A stretch of DNA of 8,747 nucleotides from an uncultured Hymenobacter sp. (GTDB lineage: Bacteria; Bacteroidota; Bacteroidia; Cytophagales; Hymenobacteraceae): contig CALMOO010000546.1 in NCBI GenBank assembly GCA_937871705.1, positions 1-8,747 on the forward strand, written 5' to 3'. The position numbers and the translations under genes were made by a program. Below, piece after piece: positions 1-6,530 of the stretch (positions within the stretch are counted from its first letter, which is position 1; the number at the start of each line of letters is the position of its first letter). The notes beneath the pieces were generated by a model that was given only the letters and a program-made list of their open reading frames with translations, did no database searches and was not told where the DNA came from.

Positions 1-64
1 CTGCCACGGAAGGATTCATCTTTCTAATAGTTAGTGACTAAGGACAAATGATTCGCCTACCCCC

Positions 65-1504
65 TCAGTCAAACTTGGCCTTGGGGTCGGGGTTGGGGCA
101 GGTGCCCACCAGCCGGTTTACCAAGCCAAAGAGCTGCATGCCAGGCGCAAACAAGCCCTGGCCAGTGTCGGTGGCGTGGAAATCGGTGCTCGATTTGGAG
201 TTCGAATACCCGCCTTTGAGCGAGAAGGGGCCCCAGCCCGCGCTGGCGCTGGTGGCAAACTGCGACTGCGCGGCGCTGCTCTGCCAGGCGGCTTTGTCGA
301 ACTCGATGCGCAGGTTTTTGGCAAACAGCATGTTGGTCGAGTAGGCAATGAAGCTGCCCTGCGGCGGGTTGCCGCCGTTCGAGAGCTGCGGGTTGCCAAA
401 CGTCCAGGTGCCGGGGTCGAGCTTCCAGCCGCGGCACGAAAACAGCTCGGTGCCAAACCAGGGCCGCAAAATCTTGACCTGGGCCAAGTCGAAGCTCATG
501 CTGAAGTGCGAGCTGGCCAGGCTGGCATTCTGGCGCGCATTGGAGCCGCTGGCGCCGGCCTTGGCGCTCCAAAAGCCAAAGCCTACCCCCCCGCTCACGT
601 TCCACGACGTCGACGACGAGTCGGTGTGCGTCGTCACTTCATTCTCGTGGAAGGTGAACGACTGCCAGGGCTGGTTGAAGAAGTTGGCCGGAAACAGCCG
701 CACCGGGTAGAAGGTGAAGTCCAGCATACTTTCCGTGAAGGCCGCCCGGTCGTAGATGTCGCGCAGCCCTGCAAACCACGACGCCATACTGCGCCCCGTT
801 ACCTGGGCAATGTAGTTTTCCATGTCCTCCACGTCGTGTTTGTGGCCGGCGCTGGTCCAGGTGTTCATGGCCGCCTTCACCTTGTTGCGGTAGGTGTTGG
901 CATTGAGGCTAAAGTCGAGCACGGCGGCCTTGTCGTCGCTGGCCATGGCGTTCACCCGCTTGCCGTTATAAAGCAGCGAGGCGTCTTCGTAAGCCTGCAT
1001 TTTTTCGAGGTATGCCTGCTTGAGCGGGCTCTCCACCACGCTGGTTTTCTCCTCGTCGGTGATGAGGTCCTTCTCGGTTTTAGTCTGGTAGAGCAGGTTG
1101 TGAAACTTGTCGAGCTTGGCTTTTTCGGCGGCCGTGGGCTCCAGGTTGGTCACCTTCGCAAACTTGAGAATGTTGCCGTAAATCTTGCTCAGGCTTTCCT
1201 GGCTGTTGCGGTCCATGGTTTGCCCGTCCTTCTTGTTGTACACGGCCGTGGGGTCGGGCACTAGGTCAGTAAAGAGCGCCATATCAGCGGCTTTCATAAT
1301 CAGGTCGCGGGTTTCGGTGGCATCTTTGCCATTAAAGCCCTTGGCCAGAAACGTAAAGTCCTCGGGGCTAAACGGCATGCCCGGCGACACCCACGAGATG
1401 AAGTTGTTGCTGTTGGCCGGCGCAAACTCGTCGCCGCCCGTCACGATGGAGTTCAGCTTGTTCAGCATCGCCTTCATCAAGTCTTCGGATTGAAAAAGTC
1501 CCAT
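65..1504 (-). CDS. Hypothetical protein, helical N-terminal part and Gly/Ser-rich beta-type C-terminal part
   Basis: This 479-residue protein belongs to no family I recognise. It has no signal peptide, lipobox or long hydrophobic helix, so it is probably made as a soluble protein. Residues 1-260 look mostly alpha-helical. From about 262 the composition changes to alternating small/polar and aromatic residues rich in Gly, Ser, Trp and Phe, as in amphipathic beta-strands. Two stretches there resemble each other: 303-325 (SGGVGFGFWSAKAGASG core) and 419-440 (SASAGWGPFSLKGGYSNSK core). This suggests a duplicated beta-hairpin or sheet module. Residues 123-238 are matched without gaps by the fragment encoded just upstream (1600-1971). 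The ATG at 1504 is preceded by an A/T-rich stretch and no Shine-Dalgarno, which is normal for Bacteroidota. The reading frame is long, uninterrupted and compositionally protein-like. A membrane-active or surface role is possible but is inference only. Confidence 0.85.
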   Translation of the reverse strand: MGLFQSEDLMKAMLNKLNSIVTGGDEFAPANSNNFISWVSPGMPFSPEDFTFLAKGFNGKDATETRDLIMKAADMALFTDLVPDPTAVYNKKDGQTMDRNSQESLSKIYGNILKFAKVTNLEPTAAEKAKLDKFHNLLYQTKTEKDLITDEEKTSVVESPLKQAYLEKMQAYEDASLLYNGKRVNAMASDDKAAVLDFSLNANTYRNKVKAAMNTWTSAGHKHDVEDMENYIAQVTGRSMASWFAGLRDIYDRAAFTESMLDFTFYPVRLFPANFFNQPWQSFTFHENEVTTHTDSSSTSWNVSGGVGFGFWSAKAGASGSNARQNASLASSHFSMSFDLAQVKILRPWFGTELFSCRGWKLDPGTWTFGNPQLSNGGNPPQGSFIAYSTNMLFAKNLRIEFDKAAWQSSAAQSQFATSASAGWGPFSLKGGYSNSKSSTDFHATDTGQGLFAPGMQLFGLVNRLVGTCPNPDPKAKFD

Positions 1505-1557
1505 AATGAAAAAAGGTGTAGGGTGGGTACTAAGGAGAAAAGAGGGGGTAGGGCCGT

Positions 1558-1575
1558 CTACGCTCGTGCGCGTAG
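1558..1575. repeat. Short inverted repeat between the two minus-strand genes
   Basis: CTACGC (1558-1563) and GCGTAG (1570-1575) form a 6-bp stem with a 6-nt loop, lying between the stop of the 123-residue fragment and the start of the 479-residue gene. No T-run follows on the minus strand. It is at best a weak terminator or part of the leader of the downstream gene, and a stem this short could be chance. Confidence 0.25.
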
Positions 1576-1599
1576 TCCGCTGACAAGTAGTCTTTTACG

Positions 1600-1971
1600 T
1601 TAGCAAGCCGCCGGGTCGCGGCCCGTCACCTGGGCGATGTAGGCTTCCATCATTTCGACTTCGTTCTTGTAGCCGGCGCTAATCCAGGCGGCCAGGGCGT
1701 CTTGCACCTGGCGCCGGTAGAGGGGCGCATTCTGCGCAAAATCGAGTACCAGCCGCTGGTCGGGGCTGGTGGTGGCGTCGAGGCGCCGGGCGCTGTAGTG
1801 CTGCGCGGCGGCTTCGTACACCTGGCGGGCGGCCTCGTAGGCCTGGCGCATGGGGGTAGGGGCGGTCACCAGCCGGCGCTGCTGCGTTAGCGGGTCTATT
1901 TCTTCCTCCTTGGTGTAGAGCAGCCGGCGGTACTGCTCCGCTTGCTGCTCCTCGGCGCTTCTCACTGGCAC
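1600..1971 (-). CDS. Truncated paralogue of the adjacent 479-residue protein; possible pseudogene
   Basis: This encodes 123 residues if the GTG at 1971 is the start. Residues 7-118 align without a single gap to residues 127-238 of the protein encoded immediately downstream. I count 47 identities in 112 positions, ending in eight identical residues (YIAQVTGR). Similarity stops there and the frame closes five codons later. The fragment therefore lacks both the N-terminal ~120 residues and the whole beta-rich C-terminal half. There is no ATG start: the GTG follows an in-frame stop (TAA) by only four codons. In another frame just upstream, AAMTNL resembles AKVTNL (116-121) of the intact copy. Removing 11 nt would join the two frames colinearly. 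The simplest reading is a decayed tandem duplicate. A stand-alone small helical protein translated from GTG cannot be excluded, because the 372-nt frame is open and well conserved. Confidence 0.6.
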   Translation of the reverse strand: MPVRSAEEQQAEQYRRLLYTKEEEIDPLTQQRRLVTAPTPMRQAYEAARQVYEAAAQHYSARRLDATTSPDQRLVLDFAQNAPLYRRQVQDALAAWISAGYKNEVEMMEAYIAQVTGRDPAAC

Positions 1972-2030
1972 GTTACAAATAGGTTAGTCATGGCCGCTAC
2001 GTATCTATCCAGCCCGCCCTTGGCTGAGGG

Positions 2031-2060
2031 CCGGCTCAAACCCCGCGAGCCGGGCGGCTC
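2031..2060. repeat. GC-rich competing inverted repeats
   Basis: CCGGCTC (2031-2037) pairs with GAGCCGG (2047-2053) across a 9-nt loop. The same right arm can instead fold with CGGCTC (2055-2060) as GAGCCG-GG-CGGCTC. A third copy, CCGGCTC, occurs at 2130-2136 and could pair with GAGCGGG (2115-2121) with one mismatch. These mutually exclusive stems could be terminator or leader structures for either strand, or simply a by-product of GC-rich sequence. Confidence 0.35.
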
Positions 2061-2175
2061 CGGGTTGCTTCCGATTGGCTTACCGGGGCTCTCTTGCGCC
2101 GAACAACCATGAATGAGCGGGCGGCTAAACCGGCTCCATAAGACAAGGCCAAAGGTCTGCCGCTGCGCCCAGGCC

Positions 2176-2203
2176 GACAATACCTAGGCACAGGTATTTT
2201 GTC
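2176..2203. repeat. Imperfect hairpin, 10 bp with a 2-nt bulge
   Basis: GACAATACCT (2176-2185) pairs with AGGTATT-TT-GTC (2192-2203) across the loop AGGCAC, leaving two extra T residues as a bulge. The perfect core is 7 bp (2179-2185 with 2192-2198). It marks the transition from GC-rich to AT-rich DNA upstream of the protease gene. It could be a factor-independent terminator for upstream transcription, a protein binding site, or the edge of an old insertion. Confidence 0.45.
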
Positions 2204-2221
2204 AGCTAACTTATTAACTTA

Positions 2222-2235
2222 AAGATAATTATCTT
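2222..2235. promoter_or_regulatory. Perfect 14-bp AT-rich palindrome, candidate operator
   Basis: AAGATAATTATCTT reads identically on both strands. It lies about 50 bp upstream of the candidate -7 element of the protease operon, in a genome where such AT-rich symmetry is unlikely by chance. The two-fold symmetry fits a dimeric DNA-binding regulator. No regulator gene is present in the window, so the partner is unknown. Confidence 0.4.
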
Positions 2236-2242
2236 CTAAAAA

Positions 2243-2260
2243 ATCAGTGCTGACACTGAT
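2243..2260. promoter_or_regulatory. Inverted repeat ATCAGTG-CTGA-CACTGAT, candidate operator
   Basis: Two perfect 7-bp arms (2243-2249 and 2254-2260) flank a 4-bp spacer. The repeat ends roughly where the -33 region would lie if the TACGTTTG at 2283-2290 is the -7 element, a position typical for a repressor or activator site. It sits 7 bp after the 14-bp palindrome, so the two could act as paired operators. A transcript hairpin is less likely because the proposed transcription start is further downstream. Confidence 0.45.
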
Positions 2261-2282
2261 GTGCCCAACTGGTTTTGCGGCC

Positions 2283-2290
2283 TACGTTTG
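2283..2290 (+). promoter_or_regulatory. Candidate Bacteroidota -7 promoter element (TACGTTTG)
   Basis: TACGTTTG fits the TAnnTTTG -7 consensus of the Bacteroidota primary sigma factor. A convincing TTTG -33 element is not visible 19-21 bp upstream; only weak matches near 2258-2263 are present. Transcription would start near 2297, downstream of the GTG at 2261, which supports the ATG at 2381 as the protease start. The resulting leader would be about 85 nt and T-rich. Confidence 0.4.
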
Positions 2291-2380
2291 CACGCTGGCC
2301 AGCCCCGGTTTCAGGAGGGCAATTTTGCGTGGGCTGCTGCTGGTTTCTTATTTTTCTTAGCTTCTTTTTGGCTTTTGCCC

Positions 2381-3964
2381 ATGGCTACCCCGTCCCCAAA
2401 CTCTTCAGCCAACAAGCCATTCCGCTCCGACGACCTGACCCAAACGGTGATTGCCGTGCCCCTGCTACGGCAGCTCGAGGAAGAGCGCCGGCGCCTAAGC
2501 CAGCGCCCGCGCAAAGACGCCGCTCCGCCTACCCCCAAGCTGCTGCCCATCATCATCGACCTCAACCTGGAGTACCCTGGCGGCCGGGCCGGGGCCATGC
2601 AGTGGGTGGTGGCGGCCCTCAACGAACTGGTGCCGCAGCTCACCACCGATGCCGCGCACCAGCAAGCCGGCCTCAACGCCGACCAACTGCCCAAGAACCA
2701 GTACAGCCAGCAGTACATGTTTGTGCGGCTCGAAGGCGCCGTAATTGAGGCGCTGGTGGCCCGCGACAAGCAGCACAACGACGCTCCTGCCCTGCCCACC
2801 AGCAGCGGGGTAGGGCCGAAGGCGATTTACCACGTTTGGCCCGATTTCCCTATTAAGCCCCTGCTCAATAAGTCGCTCTCGACGGTGAAGGGCGACGCTG
2901 CCCACGCCTCGTATGCAGCAGTGGGCGAGGGCATTACCTGGGCCATAATGGACTCGGGCATCGACGGTACGCACCCGCACTTTCAGACTTACCACAACCT
3001 CGACCTGCCGCTGCCGCTCAAGCACGCCGACTTTACGGGGGTAGCCCCGGCGCCGGGGGTAGCCGACCCGGCCCTGGTCGATGGCACGGGCCACGGCACC
3101 CACGTGGCGGGCATTATTGGGGGCGTGTGGCCCCCCGATGGCCCGCCGCTGCAAGCCTACAACCGGCAGCGCGACGAGCAGGGCTCCATCGCCTACACGC
3201 CGGTGGCGGCCCCGCGCATCAGCGGCATTGCGCCCCGGTGCAAGCTGCTCAGCCTGAAGGTGATGGACGCCGACGGCCAGGGCGAGGCCAGCAACCTTAT
3301 CGTGGCCATCGGCATGATACAGGAGCTTAATGGCTACGGCCGGCGGCTGCTCGTGCACGGCGTGAATATGAGCGTGGGCTATGACTTTGACCCCGAGTGG
3401 TTTGCCTGCGGCAAAAGCCCGCTGTGCGTGGAGGTAGACCGGCTGGTGCGCTCGGGCGTGGTGGTGGTAGTGGCGGCCGGCAACACCGGCTACGGCGTAG
3501 CCCAGAGCCAGTTCAACGGCATCATCTCGGCGGGGATGAGCCTGACCATCAACGACCCCGGTAATGCCGACCTGGCCATCACGGTGGGCTCGACGCACCG
3601 CGACATGCCGCACGTCTACGGCGTGTCGTACTTCTCCTCCAAAGGCCCCACCGGCGACGGCCGCGCCAAGCCCGACCTGGTGGCGCCGGGCGAGAAAATT
3701 CTCTCGTGCGCGGCGGGCGCCAAAGCCCAGGAAATGAGCGACAAAGGCCTTAAGTGCGACTACCTCGAAGACAGCGGCACCAGCATGGCGGCGCCCCACG
3801 TGTCGGGGGCCGTGGCGGCGTTTCTCTCCATCCGGCGCGAGTTCCTCGGCGAGCCCGAGAAGGTGAAGGACATTTTTATGAATTCGGCCACCGACCTCAA
3901 GCGCGAGCACTACTTCCAGGGCGCCGGCCTCGTCGATTTGATGCGGGCCATCCAATCGGTTTAG
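2381..3964 (+). CDS. S8 family (subtilisin-like) serine peptidase
   Basis: This predicted 527-residue serine endopeptidase has the complete S8 triad: Asp191 in IMDSGIDGTHP, His238 in GHGTHVAGI, and Ser468 in DSGTSMAAPHVSG. The oxyanion Asn368 sits in VVAAGNTG. Residues about 57-125 precede the catalytic domain and end in a QYMFVRLEG-like stretch that could be an inhibitory propeptide-like module. The protein ends shortly after the catalytic domain, with no secretion-system tail. The frame could open at GTG 2261, adding 40 residues with a hydrophobic stretch. I prefer ATG 2381 because the candidate promoter would start transcription after 2261. The hydrophobicity also comes from T-rich leader DNA, since another frame of the same DNA is equally hydrophobic. 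With this start there is no signal peptide. The hydrolase gene follows after 34 bp, so the two are probably cotranscribed. The substrate is unknown. Confidence 0.93.
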   Translation: MATPSPNSSANKPFRSDDLTQTVIAVPLLRQLEEERRRLSQRPRKDAAPPTPKLLPIIIDLNLEYPGGRAGAMQWVVAALNELVPQLTTDAAHQQAGLNADQLPKNQYSQQYMFVRLEGAVIEALVARDKQHNDAPALPTSSGVGPKAIYHVWPDFPIKPLLNKSLSTVKGDAAHASYAAVGEGITWAIMDSGIDGTHPHFQTYHNLDLPLPLKHADFTGVAPAPGVADPALVDGTGHGTHVAGIIGGVWPPDGPPLQAYNRQRDEQGSIAYTPVAAPRISGIAPRCKLLSLKVMDADGQGEASNLIVAIGMIQELNGYGRRLLVHGVNMSVGYDFDPEWFACGKSPLCVEVDRLVRSGVVVVVAAGNTGYGVAQSQFNGIISAGMSLTINDPGNADLAITVGSTHRDMPHVYGVSYFSSKGPTGDGRAKPDLVAPGEKILSCAAGAKAQEMSDKGLKCDYLEDSGTSMAAPHVSGAVAAFLSIRREFLGEPEKVKDIFMNSATDLKREHYFQGAGLVDLMRAIQSV

Positions 3965-3998
3965 CTTTTCCCTACCCCTTCTTTTTTCGTTAACTGCC

Positions 3999-5312
3999 AT
4001 GGAAACGGTACAAGGCTTTTCTTTTTTCCCGGTCGAGTTTACTAAGGATGGCCAGGTCTTCGACCCGGCCCAGGTTGCGGACCTACTGGCCAGCCTCAAG
4101 CAGCAGGCCATCAGCGACTTGCTGGTGCTCTCGCACGGCTGGAACAACGATATGACCGATGCCCGGGCGCTGTACGACCGGTTTCTGGCGCAGTTTCGGC
4201 AGGCCCTGGATAAGCAGGTCGTGCCGGCGATGGCCGGGCGCACCTATGCCGTGCTGGGCGTGCTGTGGCCATCCAAGAAATTTGCCGATAGCACCCTGAT
4301 TGCCAGCGGCGCGGCCGCGGCCACTTCGCCCATCACGCTGGCGCTGCTGGCCGCCGCCCTCGACCAGCTGCACGGCACCTTCGACATGCCGGGGGCCGAT
4401 GCGGCGCTCGACGCGGCCAAGCAGCAGCTGCCTTTTCTCGAAGACCAGCCCGCCGCCCAGGAGGAGTTTGCCCGGCTGCTGCGCTCGGTGGTGCCGCCCA
4501 CCGAGCAGTCGCCGGATGTGGACGCGAGCCGGGCGTTTCTCACGCTTTCGGGGCCCGAGCTGCTCAGCTCGCTAGGCAAGCCGCTGCCAGCGGCGCTGCT
4601 ACCCCACCCCTCGGTGCCAGGGGCGCATAACGGCGCGGGCCAGCAGGCCGGGCTAGGGCAGTTCTTCGGCGGCATCAAGGCCGGGGCGCTCAACCTGCTG
4701 AACTACACTACTTACTACCAGATGAAGGAGCGCGCCGGCTGCGTGGGCAGCCAGGGCCTGTACGGGGTGTTGCAGCAGGTGCGGCAGCAGCAGCCAGCGC
4801 TGCGGCTGCACCTGGCGGGCCACAGCTTCGGGGGCCGCGTGGTGACGGCCGCCGTGGCCGGCCCGGCCGGGCAATCGGTGCTGCCGGTGGCCACGCTCAC
4901 GCTGCTGCAAGCCGCGTTTTCGCACTACGGCCTCTCCGATAACTACGACGGCACCAACGCGGGCTTCTTCCGGCGGGTGCTGAGCCAGGGCGCGGTGCAG
5001 GGGCCGATTTTAATTACCCACTCCGTGCTTGACTCGGCCGTAGGCACCATGTACCCGCTGGCTTCCATGCTGGCGCACCAGGTGGGGGCGGCCCTCGGCG
5101 ATGCCAGCGACAAGTACGGCGGCATGGGCCGCAACGGTGCCCAAAAAACTCCCGAAGCCACCGAGGCAACACTACTGGCCGTGGGCGCGCCTTACGCTTT
5201 TAGCCATGGTAAGGTATTCAACCTCAACGCCGACACCATTATTCAGGAGCACTCCGATATCTGCCACCCCGAGGTAGTCTACGCCTGGCAGCAGGCCATG
5301 GCCTTGCCGTAG
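3999..5312 (+). CDS. Alpha/beta hydrolase fold protein (lipase/esterase-like)
   Basis: This 437-residue protein has hallmarks of a serine alpha/beta hydrolase. An early beta-strand runs into an HGW oxyanion-type motif (LLVLSHGWNND, about 41-51). The nucleophile elbow is GHSFGG with Ser276, preceded by LRLHLA. Candidate acid and base residues are Asp345 (HSVLDSAVG) and His418 (EHSDICHPE). A long segment between the first motif and the nucleophile (about 95-250) is probably a helical lid or insertion and contains YYQMKERAG. There is no signal peptide or transmembrane helix, so a cytoplasmic enzyme is likely. It could be an esterase, lipase or amidase acting on lipids or acyl conjugates; the motif set does not fix the substrate. 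It starts 34 bp after the protease stop. The ATG at 3999 has no Shine-Dalgarno, as is usual here. A 78-bp gap containing a GGGGGTAG element separates it from the next gene, and no clear terminator is seen there. Confidence 0.9.
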   Translation: METVQGFSFFPVEFTKDGQVFDPAQVADLLASLKQQAISDLLVLSHGWNNDMTDARALYDRFLAQFRQALDKQVVPAMAGRTYAVLGVLWPSKKFADSTLIASGAAAATSPITLALLAAALDQLHGTFDMPGADAALDAAKQQLPFLEDQPAAQEEFARLLRSVVPPTEQSPDVDASRAFLTLSGPELLSSLGKPLPAALLPHPSVPGAHNGAGQQAGLGQFFGGIKAGALNLLNYTTYYQMKERAGCVGSQGLYGVLQQVRQQQPALRLHLAGHSFGGRVVTAAVAGPAGQSVLPVATLTLLQAAFSHYGLSDNYDGTNAGFFRRVLSQGAVQGPILITHSVLDSAVGTMYPLASMLAHQVGAALGDASDKYGGMGRNGAQKTPEATEATLLAVGAPYAFSHGKVFNLNADTIIQEHSDICHPEVVYAWQQAMALP

Positions 5313-5390
5313 GCGGGGGGGGTAGGGCGCGGGTTTGCCCAAGCCCATCGAGATTGACTTATCCAGCTACTTACTACGCAGCGCAAACCG

Positions 5391-6530
5391 ATGAAGACGT
5401 ATTTACTACTTGCCGGGCTCTTGGCCGGAACTGGGCTCGCGGCAATGGCTCAGAAGGCGCGGCCTGCGACTCCGCCCGTTAGCACGCCGGCGGTGCGGCC
5501 CGATACCAGGAGGGATTACGCTCCTGGTACGCACTACGGCTACCACCTGCCGGTGCCTGCGGCCTTCGACCAAATGGTTGTTACGGGCCAGGTGCTTCAT
5601 GGCAGCGGGGCCAGCGCGTCGCCTGCTACGAAGGCCAGCGTGGCGGTGAAGCTGCCCAGCGGCGCGCCGCCCCTCAGCGCCAAGACTGATGCCAGCGGCA
5701 ATTTTCGCCTCGCTATTCCGGCCGCGGTGCTCGCTACCCTGCCCGATAGCGTGCGCCTGGAAGCGAGCGCCCTGCTGCTTACCTCGCAGACTATCAAGGT
5801 GAAAAAGGCGGCGCAGGTCAGCGTGGTCTTCCACCTGCAATTGATGACCCTGACGACAGAATCGGGTCATATCAACTTTCCGCCGCCCCCACCCCCGCCA
5901 CCGCCGCCCCTACCGCCTACCCCGACCACTAGCGCCGAGCAGGCCTTCTGGCCGCCGCCGCAGTGCTCGACGCTCAAGGTGCTGGACCAGCGCTACTTTG
6001 CCAAGGCTCACACCCTGGCCCAGGTCGATGCCATCTTGTCGGAGGCCCTGAACGACGCCAACTACGACGACCTGCGCTACTACTATGCGCCCGGCGGGTT
6101 CGTGCTCATCACGCGCATCGAGCAAACCGATGCCAACGGCATTGCGCTGCCGGGCAAGGCGCGCTGGAGTGTTAACATTCCCGATGGCTTCGGGTCGTCG
6201 TTTGCCAGCTACCTCAAGGCCTTGCTCATTCCGCCGGCGGGCCACTTCCGCGTCATTGCCTTTGCTGTCACCAATGAGCCCATCAACCGCTACCGCGCCG
6301 CGCCCAGCCAGGACGAAGCCCTGAAGTGGCTGCAACTGGGCGCCGATGCGCTGGCGCCCAAAGTGGGTGCCCTGCCCTACGATGCCAGCTACCACTGCAC
6401 GGCGCTCATCTACGAGTTTCAGCGGTCGGCCTCTAGCACGGGCGGCCTGGTGGTGCCGGCTCAGCTCTCGGCCCGGCAGCACCTCAGCACGTCGCGCATT
6501 GCTGGCCACCTACCCAAAATTCAGCCATGA
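5391..6530 (+). CDS. Secreted two-domain protein with polyproline linker, function unknown
   Basis: This 379-residue protein begins with a typical Sec signal peptide: Lys2, a Leu/Ala/Gly hydrophobic core, and probable cleavage after AMA (residue 20). There is no lipobox cysteine. Residues about 62-152 (VVTGQVL ... TDASGNFRLAIP ...) resemble the carboxypeptidase-regulatory-like beta-sandwich domains common in Bacteroidota envelope proteins. A run of ten prolines (164-173), followed by LPPTP, forms a rigid linker. The C-terminal region (about 185-379) is a globular domain I do not recognise, with motifs YYYAPGGFVLITRIEQ (229-244), GHFRVIAFAVTNEPI (284-298) and CTALIYEF (336-343). Cys192 and Cys336 could form a disulfide. 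The protein is expected in the periplasm or envelope. Its stop overlaps the start of the next gene by ATGA, which suggests translational coupling and a joint function with that membrane protein. Confidence 0.85.
   Translation: MKTYLLLAGLLAGTGLAAMAQKARPATPPVSTPAVRPDTRRDYAPGTHYGYHLPVPAAFDQMVVTGQVLHGSGASASPATKASVAVKLPSGAPPLSAKTDASGNFRLAIPAAVLATLPDSVRLEASALLLTSQTIKVKKAAQVSVVFHLQLMTLTTESGHINFPPPPPPPPPPLPPTPTTSAEQAFWPPPQCSTLKVLDQRYFAKAHTLAQVDAILSEALNDANYDDLRYYYAPGGFVLITRIEQTDANGIALPGKARWSVNIPDGFGSSFASYLKALLIPPAGHFRVIAFAVTNEPINRYRAAPSQDEALKWLQLGADALAPKVGALPYDASYHCTALIYEFQRSASSTGGLVVPAQLSARQHLSTSRIAGHLPKIQP

Larger units (their letters stand above)
1972..2380. other. Intergenic region between the divergent gene blocks
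   Basis: This 409-bp stretch contains no gene I can support. Nearest the minus-strand fragment (about 1975-2025) the opposite-strand translation retains weak similarity to residues 106-121 of the 479-residue protein, so it may be part of the decayed copy. The middle (about 2025-2140) is GC-rich and full of short inverted repeats built on CCGGCTC/GAGCCGG. From 2176 to 2260 three further inverted repeats follow, in DNA that turns AT-rich. A Bacteroidota-like -7 element and a T-rich leader precede the protease start at 2381. Confidence 0.6.

Noticed and set aside
31..41. Palindrome TTAGTGACTAA after the end of the 479-residue gene
   Set aside because: The one-base centre prevents a hairpin and it is only 11 bp long; it has no supporting context.
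176..1264. Open frame of 362 codons on the plus strand opposite the 479-residue gene
   Set aside because: The composition is dominated by Gly, Val, Arg and His with no domain pattern. The minus-strand frame is supported by a paralogue that conserves its protein sequence.
1962..2180. Small minus-strand frame of 72 codons upstream of the paralogue fragment
   Set aside because: It starts at TTG and has no recognisable protein pattern except a short possible similarity near its end. I treat it as part of a decayed copy, not as a separate gene.
2176..2260. Inverted repeats as ends of an insertion sequence
   Set aside because: No transposase frame lies between or beside them, the arms differ in sequence from one another, and no target-site duplication is visible.
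2261..2380. N-terminal extension of the protease from GTG 2261, giving an apparent membrane or signal segment
   Set aside because: The candidate -7 element lies downstream of the GTG. The hydrophobicity comes from T-rich DNA, since a second frame over the same bases is just as hydrophobic. A true signal anchor remains a minor possibility.
2495..4243. Long open frame of 582 codons on the minus strand opposite the S8 protease
   Set aside because: It is the complement of a gene with a complete catalytic triad. Its His/Ala/Arg/Gly-heavy composition is typical of an antisense shadow in GC-rich DNA, and it runs into the next gene.
5313..5390. Possible separate promoter before the secreted-protein gene
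   Set aside because: A TTTG is present at 5334-5337, but no TAnnTTTG lies at the right distance, so I see no support for an independent promoter.
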